A stretch of DNA of 64,000 bases from JAVBMV01 sp031552145 (GCA_031552145.1 JAVBMV010000002.1:62001-126000), one strand, 5' to 3'. Positions 1 through 9,562 are shown, counted from the stretch's first letter. Notes: generated from the letters alone by a model not told the origin. Numbers and translations are program-made.

Positions 1-1
1 C

Positions 2-3000
2 ACCGGCGTCAGCAATGTCCAAGTTCAGCTCGGCCTGCCGAGCGGCTCGCTCCTCGATCCTGTCGTCTATGTGCGCAAGAGCTGTGGCGCCGCGGAGAGC
101 GATCTCATTTGTGGCTCGATGGTCCAGTATGGCCTCGACTATTTCCCGCCGGAGCTCATCCTCCGCAACCTTGCCCTTCCCGAGATATTCATCTTCGTCG
201 ATTCGACCCAGGCCTATCGCGAGGGAGCCTTTACGCTTTCGGCCACTGTCACGGGCGCCCATCCGCCGCCGACCAACGACCTGTGCGACAACCCAGAGCT
301 GCTGGCGGTCGACCCCGTGACCCACTCGGTCGTTCTGAATGGGCTCTCGACCGCGAGCGCCACGCCCAACTACACGGGTAGCTGCCAAGCTGGAACGGCC
401 GCGGGGCTCGACCTTGTCTACAAGATAGTCGTCGGCGCCCAGAGCCGCCTCATGGCAAGCGTCAGGGGAGAGACCAGCACCTTCGGGTGGAAGCCGGTGC
501 TCTACCTGCGGAAGGGCGCGTGTGCGCCCAGCGCCCCGGAAGAGGTGGCCTGCGCCGCCAATACGGCGGCCGCGAGCACGGGCGGTTTCGCCTCTATCTC
601 TGCACACGTCGCTCCGGAGACCTACTACCTCTTCGTGGATGCCGCCGACGCCACGGTGGGCACCTTCGCGCTGGAGCTCTCCGTCATCCCGGAGCCGCTG
701 CTTCCCGACTCCTGCGGTGTCGCCCAAAAGATTCTCTTCGACGGCGACAGCGGCGCGCCGGTGGTGACCACGGGCGACACCGGTATCGCCACCCACGGCA
801 GCGCCTCGGTGATTCTGCCGCTCGATCCATCGAGGGCGCCCTACAACCGCGGGAATGGCCCGGATCTGGTCTACCGGATCGACATGACGGTGCCGGCGCG
901 TATCTCGGCGAAGCTGGCATTCCTTGCCAACAACGGGGAGGCACTGCTCTACCTGCGCCCGCAATGCACGGGAACGCTCAAGGCGGATGAGCTCGCGGTC
1001 GCCACCGGAACGAATGGCGGGCCGGCTGTGCTGACGACCTATCTCGCCGCGGGCAAGAGTTACTATCTGTGGGTCGATTCGACGCTGCCGCTGGAGGGGC
1101 CGTTCGACCTCGTGCTGACCGTCGAGAACGCCATTCCTCAGCCCGCCGCGAACCTCTCGTGCGAAGCGGCGAACGCCGCGCCAGCGCTGCTGCACGATCG
1201 CGGGACCGTCACCGTCACGCACTCGACTATCGGTGGCGCGAATAACGCGACGGCCAACTGCAAGGCCACGCCCGGCGCGGAGTCGGTCTATCTCATCACC
1301 ATTCCGGCGGGTGCCTCGCGCTCGCTCTACGCGACCGTCACGCGAATCGGCGAGAAGAGTCTCTTCGACCCTGTCCTCTACATCCGCTCCGACTGCGCCT
1401 CGGGGCTCTCGACCGACGAGAAGGATTGCAAGACGGGCGTCGCCAATTCGTTCACGCCAAACCTCACCTCTGGAAACGCCTATGTGCGCGTCCCGGTGAC
1501 GAACCTCGAGCGCTACTACCTCTTCGTCGACAGCGCCTTCGACGAGTCGGATGCCTATCAGTTGACCGTCATGCTCGACGAGGCGTCGCCGCCCAAATGC
1601 GACCAGATCGGCACGCTCAAGCGCACCTTCACCAACGGACATATGGTGATCGACGGGCTCTACGACCGGATGGCCAGCGACTCGAGCATCAACTGTCCCA
1701 CCTTCGCGAGCGGAGGGACCGGCGGAGGCGATCAGGTCTATGCGATCGACACAGGCGACTTCGCAGGCGCGCACGATCTGGTCGTCAACCTCGAGGCCGA
1801 GCTCTCCGTGCCCTACCCATCCATCTATCTGAGGAAGAACGAGTGCGGCGCTCCCGATGCACCCGAGCTCTGCGATCGGCGCAACTCCTACGGGGGAGGC
1901 AATCCACATCTACGGACGGCCGCCGAGCCCAACAAGACCTACTACCTCTGGGTCGATTCGGGCAGCGTCTGCGTCGGCAAGTTCAAGGCCACGCTCGACC
2001 TCGTGCCCACCGCGGAGAGCCCCGTCGCCGGCGGCTGTGAGAACGCCATCTCGCTCACGAGCAAGATCCCCGCCGCGGGAGGCGCCGCGCGCATCTCCGG
2101 CACGACCGCCGATGGCTCGATGCTGGGACACCCGCGCTGCGCGGGCGGCAGCGGGCGCGAGAAGATCTACTCAATCAACCTGGCGGGACCGGCCACGGTC
2201 GAGGCCGTCGCCGTCGCCACGCCCGGCTCGTTCTTCCGCGGCGCGCTCGAACTCAGGAGTGCCTGCGCGACCGCGGCTTCCACCGATGACGCCTGCGCGA
2301 CGCCCCTGCGCGGTGGCGCGGAGGTCGGCGCTCCTACCTCTCTCAGGGTGACCACGGCCCAGGGCGGTCTTCATTACCTATGGGTCGATACGCTCTCCGC
2401 CGCGGTCAACTACGAAGGCGACTTCGATCTGACCGTCGTCGTCACCTACGGCGCCGCCTCTCGCCCAGAGAGCTGCGCCACCGCGACAGCGCACGCGCTC
2501 GCCTTCACCGATGGCGTGGCGCGGGTCACCTCCTCGCTCACCGGCGCGAGCGATGCCTTTACGCTCGCCTGCGGCGGCGGCGGCGCACCCGATCTGGTCT
2601 ACCCGTTCCACCTCGACACACTCAGCTCACTCTCGGCGGTGCTGACGGGCGCCTGCGAGCTCGATTCGGCCATCCTCGCGCTGCGCGGAGCCAGCTGCAC
2701 CAGCGCCGTGGCGGGTGATCAGCTTGGCTGCGACAGCGCCGCGCGACCGCGCCTCTTCTTCCCGACGCTGGCCTCGGGCGACTACTGGTTGGTGGTGGAT
2801 GGCAAGGTGGCCGGCGCCCAGGGGCTCTTCACGCTCGACGTGCGCAGGGCAGCTCCGGTTGCCCCCGCGACCAACGAGACCTGCCAGCAGGCCACGTCAA
2901 TCAATCTGGATGGCGCGGGGCGCGCGAGCCGCGAGGTCGCCCAGATCGCGGCCGCGGCGAACGACGCCTCCGAGCTCTGTGGCGCGCTGCCAGGGCCGGA

Positions 3001-5077
3001 CCTCTACTACAAGGTCTTCACCCCGGCTGGCATGTCGCTGCGCATCACCGCGACGCCCTCCGCGGGCGACGCCTTCTCGGACTTTGCGCCCGCGCTCGCC
3101 GTCACAAGGGAGTGCGGACTCTCCACGGGCGAGCGCTGCGCCAAGAGCAAGAGCGCGGGCAGCGCCGCGTCGCTCCTCATCTCGCCGACGGAGGAGGGCG
3201 ACTACTACATCGCAGTCGACGCCGTGGCGCCCAGGCCCATCGGCTCCTTCGTGCTCGACCTACTGCTCTACGCCGCGCCGCGCCTCGCCGAGAATGACGA
3301 TTGTACGGAGCCCTTCCCACAGGCGGCGGTCATCGAGTTCCAGGACAACTACGCGGCGGTGGTCGACACGCTCGGCGACGCGACCGACAGCACCACCGGC
3401 ACTTGTGACTCCATGCCTGGCCCCGACAAGGTCTTCCGGTTCACGCTCTCGCGCCCACAGGATCTCCAAGCGATCGTGCAGGCCGAGTCCTTCCCGCCCG
3501 CCATCTACCTGCGCAAGAGCTGTGGCGCGGCAGCGGAGGTCTCTGCCCCCGCCTGCATCGCGGCCGCCGCTGCCGGTACGCGCGTCGAGTTCAAAGCGGG
3601 TGGCCTGGCGGAGGGGACTTACTATCTGTGGATCGACACGCGGAGCCTGAACCCGGGCAACAATGTCACCTCGTACGGCGGGGCCTTCTGGATCGATCTG
3701 CTCCTGACGCCCGCCACGCCCGTTCCCACGAACGACAGCTGCGATGGCGCCGACGAGCTCGATCTGACGGGCGCTGTCCCGAAGACCGTTACTCGAAACG
3801 CGACGAGTATCCCCGCGGCCAACACGATGGCAGCCGGCGACGATTCGACGGGCGGCATGGAGTGCGGCTTCCAGCCCGGCGCCGATCAGGTCTACACCTT
3901 CGAGGTGGCGGTAGGGGAGCCGCGGAGTTTCACGGCGACCTTCACACCGATTACCGGCAACACTCTCGTTCCGACGCTCTATCTGCGCAAGGGCAACTGC
4001 GCCTCGGGCGACACGCCGGGCCGATATGGCTGTGTCATCGGCACCTCGGCGACCAGGGCGATCACCATGACGCACGCCCGGCTCGAGCCCGGTCGTTACT
4101 ACCTGTGGGTCGACACAGCGCGCCGCAACACCCTGGGCGCCTACATGCTCACCGCGGAGGTCAAGGCACCGGAACCGCAAGCGCCGCTCTATAAGCTCGA
4201 CTGCTCGAACCTGAGCGCCAACAAGATCGAGTTTGACGAGGCTGGCCTCTCGACGGTTACCAAGACTTTCACGAAAGACGACTCCGAGGATACCACCTCC
4301 GGCTCCTGCGCTTCGGCGCGCGGCCCCGAGTTCGCCTATGAGCTGAAGATCCCGGCAGGCGGAAAGAAGCTCACGGTCACCCCGGTGACGACCCCCACTT
4401 CGGTGAAGGCCGTGGTCTATCTTCGGACCTCCTGCGCCGACGCATCGCTCAAGGAGGAGCGCGGCTGTAGCTACGACTCCAAGCCGCTGGTCCTCAACCA
4501 CTTGGCGGCAGGCACCTACGCGCTCATCGTGGACTTCCTGGGGCCCGACGCAGCGGGAAGTGTCACTCTAAACCTCAAGCTGGAAGAGCCAATCACCGGC
4601 CCCGCCAATAATCTCTGCTCGACGGCGCAGATGCTCACGCTGGGCGAGACCTACTATGGCAACGGGGTCGGCGCGACCAACTACTACCAGGTGGGCAGAA
4701 GCCTGCCGAATCAGCCCGCGCGCAACGCGGGGACGACCACCGTCGGCGCCGCGACGACGCCCAACATCTGCCCCAGCGGCGGCGGTGCTTTGGGCTATCA
4801 GGGCAGCGACAACGAGGACGTGGTCTTCAAGTACACTCCGACCACCGCCGATCCCTTCAGCGTCATCTTCTCGCATGACGTGTCGATCTCGGTTTGGATC
4901 AACAAGGGGTGCGACGACATCTTTGCCTGCGAGGCCGCGCTCCTCCTCGCGCGCGCAGGACAGCTCGTGATCAATCGCCCGGTGGCGGGCCAGACCTACT
5001 ACATCATCTTGGGCGTGAGTAACTCGAGCACCACCACCACGACGCGCAACTTCAGCGTGGCGGTAATGCCCTACTAG
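2..5077 (+). CDS. Large secreted protein of tandem PPC-like repeats, 5' end missing
   Basis: The frame is open from the first bases of the window, so the start lies to the left and 1,691 residues are visible. The visible part holds the end of one repeat, ten full repeats of roughly 130-160 residues, and a divergent last one. Each repeat opens with a Cys after a short Asn/Asp-rich stretch (NDLC, TNETC, TNDSC). It then has a Y-L-R-K-x-x-C strand, a second Cys, and a closing strand of the type YYLWVDS...G.F.L. This pattern resembles bacterial pre-peptidase C-terminal (PPC) beta-sandwich domains. The Cys pairs suggest one disulfide per repeat and therefore export. No catalytic domain is visible, so this may be the non-enzymatic part of a larger surface protein or an adhesin. 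A perfect hairpin follows the stop. Repeat structure is directly seen; family and role are inferred. Confidence 0.8.
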   Translation, partial: TGVSNVQVQLGLPSGSLLDPVVYVRKSCGAAESDLICGSMVQYGLDYFPPELILRNLALPEIFIFVDSTQAYREGAFTLSATVTGAHPPPTNDLCDNPELLAVDPVTHSVVLNGLSTASATPNYTGSCQAGTAAGLDLVYKIVVGAQSRLMASVRGETSTFGWKPVLYLRKGACAPSAPEEVACAANTAAASTGGFASISAHVAPETYYLFVDAADATVGTFALELSVIPEPLLPDSCGVAQKILFDGDSGAPVVTTGDTGIATHGSASVILPLDPSRAPYNRGNGPDLVYRIDMTVPARISAKLAFLANNGEALLYLRPQCTGTLKADELAVATGTNGGPAVLTTYLAAGKSYYLWVDSTLPLEGPFDLVLTVENAIPQPAANLSCEAANAAPALLHDRGTVTVTHSTIGGANNATANCKATPGAESVYLITIPAGASRSLYATVTRIGEKSLFDPVLYIRSDCASGLSTDEKDCKTGVANSFTPNLTSGNAYVRVPVTNLERYYLFVDSAFDESDAYQLTVMLDEASPPKCDQIGTLKRTFTNGHMVIDGLYDRMASDSSINCPTFASGGTGGGDQVYAIDTGDFAGAHDLVVNLEAELSVPYPSIYLRKNECGAPDAPELCDRRNSYGGGNPHLRTAAEPNKTYYLWVDSGSVCVGKFKATLDLVPTAESPVAGGCENAISLTSKIPAAGGAARISGTTADGSMLGHPRCAGGSGREKIYSINLAGPATVEAVAVATPGSFFRGALELRSACATAASTDDACATPLRGGAEVGAPTSLRVTTAQGGLHYLWVDTLSAAVNYEGDFDLTVVVTYGAASRPESCATATAHALAFTDGVARVTSSLTGASDAFTLACGGGGAPDLVYPFHLDTLSSLSAVLTGACELDSAILALRGASCTSAVAGDQLGCDSAARPRLFFPTLASGDYWLVVDGKVAGAQGLFTLDVRRAAPVAPATNETCQQATSINLDGAGRASREVAQIAAAANDASELCGALPGPDLYYKVFTPAGMSLRITATPSAGDAFSDFAPALAVTRECGLSTGERCAKSKSAGSAASLLISPTEEGDYYIAVDAVAPRPIGSFVLDLLLYAAPRLAENDDCTEPFPQAAVIEFQDNYAAVVDTLGDATDSTTGTCDSMPGPDKVFRFTLSRPQDLQAIVQAESFPPAIYLRKSCGAAAEVSAPACIAAAAAGTRVEFKAGGLAEGTYYLWIDTRSLNPGNNVTSYGGAFWIDLLLTPATPVPTNDSCDGADELDLTGAVPKTVTRNATSIPAANTMAAGDDSTGGMECGFQPGADQVYTFEVAVGEPRSFTATFTPITGNTLVPTLYLRKGNCASGDTPGRYGCVIGTSATRAITMTHARLEPGRYYLWVDTARRNTLGAYMLTAEVKAPEPQAPLYKLDCSNLSANKIEFDEAGLSTVTKTFTKDDSEDTTSGSCASARGPEFAYELKIPAGGKKLTVTPVTTPTSVKAVVYLRTSCADASLKEERGCSYDSKPLVLNHLAAGTYALIVDFLGPDAAGSVTLNLKLEEPITGPANNLCSTAQMLTLGETYYGNGVGATNYYQVGRSLPNQPARNAGTTTVGAATTPNICPSGGGALGYQGSDNEDVVFKYTPTTADPFSVIFSHDVSISVWINKGCDDIFACEAALLLARAGQLVINRPVAGQTYYIILGVSNSSTTTTTRNFSVAVMPY

Positions 5078-5088
5078 AGAGAGGGGTA

Positions 5089-5121
5089 CCTTCGCCGGGA
5101 GCAAGTCGCTCCCGGCGAAGG
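5089..5121. terminator. Perfect hairpin between convergent genes
   Basis: Two 14-base arms (5089-5102 and 5108-5121) pair perfectly around a 5-base loop. The hairpin lies 12 bases after the stop of the repeat protein and 19 bases from the stop of the convergent ppx gene. No T-run follows on either strand, so it may act as a bidirectional Rho-independent-like terminator or as an mRNA 3' end stabiliser. Confidence 0.7.
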
Positions 5122-5139
5122 CTGCTCCCAGACCATGGG

Positions 5140-6048
5140 TTATGTAGCTGCGAGCGCCGCGCCGAAGCGCTGGTAGAGCAGCCCCCAGCGCAGGCCCCGG
5201 TCGCTGACGACCAACTCGCTCGTGCCCAGCCGCTCCATCACCTCGAGCAGGATGAGTGTTCCGGCAATGATGACGTCGGCCCGCTTGGGCTCCATGCCGA
5301 TCAGCTTCGCGCGCTCCGCGAGCGGCAGCGAGGTGAAGAGCGCGAGGGCCCCCTCGATCTCATCGCGCGCGAGCTTGGAGAGATGGAGCTTCGCCGGATC
5401 ATAGGGCGCCACCTGGCGCACCACCGCGGCGATGGTCGTCACGGTGCCGGCGATCCCGACGAGCCGCGCCATGGCTGGAGGAGTGGGCAAGGCGCCGAGC
5501 TCGCACGCGATGCGCTCGCGCATGGCCGAGAGCTCCTGCGCGCTGGGCGGATCGCTCGGGGCGTGACTCTCGGTGAGGCGCACCGAGCCGATGTCAAAGC
5601 TCTGGCTGAAGCCCTCGAAGGTGATCTCGGTAGAGCCGCCACCGATATCGACGATGGCGAGCGCTCGCTCGGCGCCCACCTCGCGCAGGGTGGCCTCGTA
5701 GGAGAGGCGCGCCTCGAGCGCGCCCGAGATGATCTCGGGAACGACGCCAGCGCGCTCGGCGACCAGGCGGCAAAACTCGGCCCCATTGGCGGCGTCGCGC
5801 GCCGCGCTGGTGGCGGCGCAGACGAACTCGACGGCGCCCGCGGCGCGCGCCTCGTCGGCGAAGCCGACGATCGCGTCGACGGTGGCCAATAGCGCCGCGT
5901 CGTCGAAGCGCCCCGTGGCGTCGACGCCCTTGCCCAGGCGCGTGATGCGCATCCGCTCCAGTACGGGCTCGAAGCGCCCCGCGCGCGGCTCGGCGACGAG
6001 CAGCAGCACGGTGTTGGTTCCCACATCGATGGCCGCATATCGCGCCAT
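5140..6048 (-). CDS. ppx: Exopolyphosphatase / Ppx-GppA family phosphatase
   Basis: This 302-residue protein has the ASKHA-type fold signature of the Ppx/GppA family. The N-terminal phosphate loop is AAIDVGTNTVLLL (residues 5-17). The second glycine-rich loop is DIGGGSTE (about 134-141), and a Glu in SGALEARL near 112 matches the usual catalytic position. Family members release phosphate from polyphosphate or convert pppGpp to ppGpp, and this short single-core form cannot be assigned to one activity by eye. It starts two bases after the tolB stop and is the last gene of the tol run, in the place where pal usually sits. The start ATG is at 6048. Confidence 0.92.
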   Translation of the reverse strand: MARYAAIDVGTNTVLLLVAEPRAGRFEPVLERMRITRLGKGVDATGRFDDAALLATVDAIVGFADEARAAGAVEFVCAATSAARDAANGAEFCRLVAERAGVVPEIISGALEARLSYEATLREVGAERALAIVDIGGGSTEITFEGFSQSFDIGSVRLTESHAPSDPPSAQELSAMRERIACELGALPTPPAMARLVGIAGTVTTIAAVVRQVAPYDPAKLHLSKLARDEIEGALALFTSLPLAERAKLIGMEPKRADVIIAGTLILLEVMERLGTSELVVSDRGLRWGLLYQRFGAALAAT

Positions 6049-6050
6049 GG

Positions 6051-7382
6051 CTACTTGGAGGAAGGTCCCCAGACCGGGGTAAAGGAGTCGACCGCCTCGC
6101 GGGTGATCTGGCGCTGCGCGTTGCCGTCAGCGCTCATCACGAAGAGCTGGCTCTTCCCGGTCCGGGTCGACGAGAAGATGAGGAGTCGGCCGTTCGGCGA
6201 GAAGGAGGGCTCTTCATTGTTGCCCTGGTCTTGCGTCAGCCGGACGATCTCGTTGGTGGTCGGATTGACGGTGAAGATGTCGAAGACGTTGCGCTCGTCG
6301 CGCGCGGTGAAGGCGATGAGGTCGCCGCGCGGAGACCAGTCGGGGGTCTGGTTGTAGTTGCCCTGGAAGGTGATGCGCTTCGCCGCGCCACCCTCCACGC
6401 CCATAATGTAAATCTGTGGGTTGCCCGCGCGGTTCGAGACGAAGGCGAGCTGCTTGCCGTCGGGGGAGAAGGAGGGGCTGGTGTTGAGCGCGAAGCCGTC
6501 GGTCAGCTTGCGCGCCCCGCTCCCGTCGCGATCGGCGAGCCAGAGCTGGCTGGAGCCGTCAGCCTCGCTCATCGAGTAGGCAATCTTCCTTCCGTCGCGG
6601 CTGAAGGCGAGGCCGGTGACAAGCCCGGAGGCGCGGTGGACCAGGGGCGTCGCCTTCTCGGAGCCGAGCGGCTGCAGGTAGAGATCGGGGCTGCCGGAGC
6701 GGTAGCTCATGAAGCCGATGGCCGTTCCCTCGGGGTTCCAGGCGGGGAGGATGTTGATGGCGCCGCGCGTGAGCTGCGCCGCGCCCTTGCCGTCCCAACT
6801 CGAGGTGAAGACCTGCTTGTTTTCGCCCACCTTGCGCACGAAGGCGATCCGCGTGCGGAAGGCGCCGGCCTCGCCCGTGTAGAAGGTAAAGATGTCGTCG
6901 GCGATGGTGTGCGCGAGGAGCGAGGCGAGCGAGCGCGGCTCCGAATAGCGCTTCGAGAGCTCCTGCTTCCCCGTGACGACGCTGTAGAGGAAGAGCTCGA
7001 CGCCCATCGGCTCCGCGCCATCGACCGAGAGCTTCACCAGCGCCTCGGCGCCCACATCGAGCCAGCGAGGGAACTTGATCTCCTGCGGCTTCACACCCTC
7101 GTTCTTGGGCGCGAGGAACGACTTGGGCTCGAGCAGCTCGAAGAGGCCGCAGACCTCCAGGTCCTGCCGAAGCGTGCCCTCTAGCTCCGCGAGGGCGGCG
7201 CGATCCGCCTCGGGCGCGGCGAGGGCCGGCGCGAGGGCGAGCGGTAGGGGGCGGAAGGAGGCGCCCGAGAGGCTGAGCACGGGCCTGTCGGCGGCGCGCG
7301 CCGCGGTCGATGGAGCGAGCGCGGCCGCGATGGTGAGCGCGCTGAATAGGCCGACGAGGAGCGAGGAAGATGGGTTGCGCAT
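6051..7382 (-). CDS. tolB: TolB, periplasmic beta-propeller of the Tol system
   Basis: This 443-residue protein begins with a clear signal peptide (hydrophobic core near residues 6-25, Ala-rich cleavage region). An N-terminal TolB domain follows, then a C-terminal WD40-like propeller. The propeller repeats carry the family pattern of PxWxPxG / SPDGK / F.S.R.G.PQIY (for example SFSPDGKQLAFVSNRAGNPQ). TolB links the inner-membrane TolQRA motor to outer-membrane partners during envelope constriction. I chose ATG 7382 because GGGAG lies 5 bases upstream; a TTG at 7394 would add four residues. It lies 24 bases after the TonB/TolA-like gene and 2 bases before ppx. Confidence 0.92.
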   Translation of the reverse strand: MRNPSSSLLVGLFSALTIAAALAPSTAARAADRPVLSLSGASFRPLPLALAPALAAPEADRAALAELEGTLRQDLEVCGLFELLEPKSFLAPKNEGVKPQEIKFPRWLDVGAEALVKLSVDGAEPMGVELFLYSVVTGKQELSKRYSEPRSLASLLAHTIADDIFTFYTGEAGAFRTRIAFVRKVGENKQVFTSSWDGKGAAQLTRGAINILPAWNPEGTAIGFMSYRSGSPDLYLQPLGSEKATPLVHRASGLVTGLAFSRDGRKIAYSMSEADGSSQLWLADRDGSGARKLTDGFALNTSPSFSPDGKQLAFVSNRAGNPQIYIMGVEGGAAKRITFQGNYNQTPDWSPRGDLIAFTARDERNVFDIFTVNPTTNEIVRLTQDQGNNEEPSFSPNGRLLIFSSTRTGKSQLFVMSADGNAQRQITREAVDSFTPVWGPSSK

Positions 7383-7406
7383 GGGTACTCCCAAGGGAAC
7401 TTCGGG

Positions 7407-8171
7407 CTAGGGGGTCGCCTCGATCGCCACGCCGACCGTCTTGAGTGACTGGAGCAGGTGTGGAGGAGGCGGGCCGAAGGGCGCGGCCTTACGGAGCGCC
7501 ATCAGGACGTCGGAGTCGAAGAGGCTGTTGCCGCTCGACTTCTGTATCTGTGGATCGCGCAGGAGCCGCCCCTGCGCGTCGATATAGATGACGACCACCG
7601 CCTTGAGCCGCTTGAGCTGCTCCTGCGGGATCGACTTGGTCACACCATAGTTGCGACGGGTCTTGGAGAGTAGGACGCCGAAGTAGCGTTCGCCCTCCGA
7701 ACCGCTCTCGCTGTCGCCCTCGGGATCGCCGTCGGGCGAGCCATAGACGGGGCCCGGCTTGGCGGAGCTCTTGGCGAAGGCGTCGAAGAGGCGGCTGCGC
7801 GCCTTGGCGCGATCCTCCTCGGCGGTGTTGCTCTTGACCGGCGGGTTCTTCTCGGCGGGCGCGGTGGAGGGTGTGGGGGCCACGCCTGGCAGAGGGATCG
7901 CCTGGGGCGGAGGAGGAGGTGGTGGAGGTGGCAGCTCTTCTTTGCGTGGCAGCAGCGCGGGATCGCGCGGCGTGCCCAGGCGGACGAGGCGCGCGACGAC
8001 CGGCTTCTGCTGCATAAGTTCAAGTGGGTTCTCACTGGCGCCGGAGAGCCCCAGCGCGAGGCCGATGAGGAGCACGTGCGCGGCGATGGAGCCGGCGACA
8101 GGCCAGGCCGCCTCGACTCTTCGGCCAACGAGCGGACCTACTGGACCCACTTCTGTCGACTTGCTCTTCAC
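7407..8171 (-). CDS. TonB/TolA-like energy-transducing protein
   Basis: About 254 residues. A single N-terminal transmembrane helix (VAGSIAAHVLLIGLALGL) is followed by a long Pro-rich and charged periplasmic linker, including eight consecutive Pro. The C-terminal TonB-type domain (from YFGVLLSKTRRNYG to the end) has a V-V-I-Y-I-D-x-x-G-R-L strand. By position between tolR and tolB it is the TolA equivalent, coupling the TolQR proton motor to the outer membrane. By domain type it is a TonB C-terminal protein, as is common outside Gammaproteobacteria. I prefer GTG 8171 because AAGGAG lies four bases upstream; an upstream TTG at 8201 would add ten residues. The linker codons form a GGA/GGT-rich tract that could be prone to slippage. 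Confidence 0.85.
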   Translation of the reverse strand: MKSKSTEVGPVGPLVGRRVEAAWPVAGSIAAHVLLIGLALGLSGASENPLELMQQKPVVARLVRLGTPRDPALLPRKEELPPPPPPPPPQAIPLPGVAPTPSTAPAEKNPPVKSNTAEEDRAKARSRLFDAFAKSSAKPGPVYGSPDGDPEGDSESGSEGERYFGVLLSKTRRNYGVTKSIPQEQLKRLKAVVVIYIDAQGRLLRDPQIQKSSGNSLFDSDVLMALRKAAPFGPPPPHLLQSLKTVGVAIEATP

Positions 8172-8243
8172 GCTGCTCCTTATTCGAGCCGATGGGCCCA
8201 AGAGCCAAGGGCATCAATGGCGCCGACAGGCTCCGCGCTCCAG

Positions 8244-8705
8244 CTACTTTCCCTTGCCCCGCTTGCTCCCGGCGCCCTCGGGCTCGGGCTCGGGTGCGGG
8301 CTGCGTCGGATCGGTAATCATTCCGACATTATCTATTCCCGCGCGCTGCGCCGCGGCCATCACCTCGACGATGACGCCGTAGCGGAGGTCTCGGTCGGCG
8401 TGGAGGAAAACCTCCTTGTCGGCGCGGGCCTTGGCGTTGGTGCGCAGCTTCTCCTCCAGGTCTTCCAGCGGCACTGGCGCGTCGCCCAGGTAGATGGCGC
8501 CGTTCTTGTCGATCGAGAGCACCAGCTTCTTCTCTTTCGCCTCGACAGGGGCGGCGCGCGCCGCGGGGAGGTTGACCTTCACGCCCTGCTGGATGAGGGG
8601 CGCGGTGACCATGAAGATGATGAGCAGCACCAGCATGACGTCGACGAGCGGCGTCACGTTGATCTCGCTGAGGGTGCGGCGACCGCCGCCGGAGCTCATT
8701 CCCAT
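8244..8705 (-). CDS. tolR: TolR/ExbD-family biopolymer transport protein
   Basis: This 153-residue protein has the ExbD/TolR layout: a short cytoplasmic start, then one transmembrane helix preceded by the conserved acidic residue (PLVDVMLVLLIIFMVTAPL, Asp in the helix region). The periplasmic domain starts with GVKVNLPAA and ends with a low-complexity Pro/Glu/Lys tail. The conserved Asp is part of the proton path used with TolQ. Its start follows the tolQ stop by 16 bases, and the TonB/TolA-like gene comes next. The choice of tolR over exbD rests on synteny with tolB. Confidence 0.9.
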   Translation of the reverse strand: MGMSSGGGRRTLSEINVTPLVDVMLVLLIIFMVTAPLIQQGVKVNLPAARAAPVEAKEKKLVLSIDKNGAIYLGDAPVPLEDLEEKLRTNAKARADKEVFLHADRDLRYGVIVEVMAAAQRAGIDNVGMITDPTQPAPEPEPEGAGSKRGKGK

Positions 8706-8721
8706 CTGCCCGAACCGCCGA

Positions 8722-9435
8722 TCACTTGAAGAAGTGGCGCTTCACGATGTTGAGGAAGTCGGCCGAGAAGCTCTCCATCTCGCTCTCGAGGACCTTTATC
8801 TTGGAGACGAAGAAGTTGTAGGCCACCGCGGCGGGGATGGCCGCGAAGAGGCCCACGGCGGTGGCGATGAGCGCCTCGGAGATGGGCTTCGAGACAGTGC
8901 TGAGGTTGGCGTTGCCCTGCAGGTAGATATCCTGAAAGGCGGCCATGATCCCCCAGACGGTGCCGAAGAGGCCGACAAACGGGGCGGTCGTGCTGGTGGT
9001 GGCGAGGAAGGCGACCTTCGACTCCAGGTGCGTGGTCTCGGTCCCTACGGCGCGGGAGAGCGCGCGGCGCACGTTGTCGAGCCCGCCCTCGGTCGGGTCA
9101 CCCCCCTCCAGCGAGGTGACCTTCGAGAGCTCGATGTAGCCGGCGCGAAAGACTTGGCTGACGGGCGAGGACTTAAGCTCCTCCGCGCGCTGAAAGATGG
9201 CGTCGAGCCGCTTCGACTGCCAGAAGGCGTCGAGAAACTCGATCGACTCCTCTCTGGCGCGCTTGAGCTGGAAGAACTTGATCCCGATGATCGCCCAGCT
9301 CGCGGCCGAAGCGCCGAGCAGGAGGAGCAGGACGCCGATTCCTACCGGCCCCGAGTGGCGGATGATCTCGCCGTAGTCGAGGCTCGCGGCGAGCGGCGCG
9401 GGGTTGGTCGCGATTGAATTGAGGAGTTGGATCAT
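8722..9435 (-). CDS. tolQ: TolQ/ExbB/MotA-family proton channel
   Basis: About 237 residues. One transmembrane helix lies near the N terminus (GIGVLLLLLGASAASWAIIG). Two more, near residues 120-145 and 165-190, are in the MotA/TolQ/ExbB domain (APFVGLFGTVWGIMAAF and ATAVGLFAAIPAAVAYNFF). The last two helices carry the polar residues that form the proton path with TolR. This is the first gene of the tol run. The start at ATG 9435 is preferred for homology length; an in-frame GTG at 9480 would add 15 residues, and neither has a strong ribosome binding site. A candidate promoter lies about 100 bases upstream. Confidence 0.9.
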   Translation of the reverse strand: MIQLLNSIATNPAPLAASLDYGEIIRHSGPVGIGVLLLLLGASAASWAIIGIKFFQLKRAREESIEFLDAFWQSKRLDAIFQRAEELKSSPVSQVFRAGYIELSKVTSLEGGDPTEGGLDNVRRALSRAVGTETTHLESKVAFLATTSTTAPFVGLFGTVWGIMAAFQDIYLQGNANLSTVSKPISEALIATAVGLFAAIPAAVAYNFFVSKIKVLESEMESFSADFLNIVKRHFFK

Positions 9436-9533
9436 GCGTTTGTCTGCTCGAATGGGCAGGTGGAGGGGCGCCGCCGCCACGGAGCGCAGTGGGGCTTCGG
9501 GCAGAGGGGCTCCGGGAGACGAAGAGCGCCGAG

Positions 9534-9562
9534 GTCGTAGCAGGTAACCCGGGCGTGGTCAA
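9534..9562 (-). promoter_or_regulatory. Candidate sigma-70-type promoter for the tol operon
   Basis: On the minus strand TTGACC (9562-9557) is separated by exactly 17 bases from TACGAC (9539-9534). The -35 hexamer is 5/6 and the -10 is 3/6. It reads toward tolQ, leaving a leader of about 90 bases. The divergent lipoprotein gene starts on the other side. Confidence 0.35.

Noticed and set aside
3260..4501. Minus-strand open frame of 413 codons inside the repeat protein gene
   Set aside because: Same effect of codon bias; no family features, and it runs against an obvious repeat protein.
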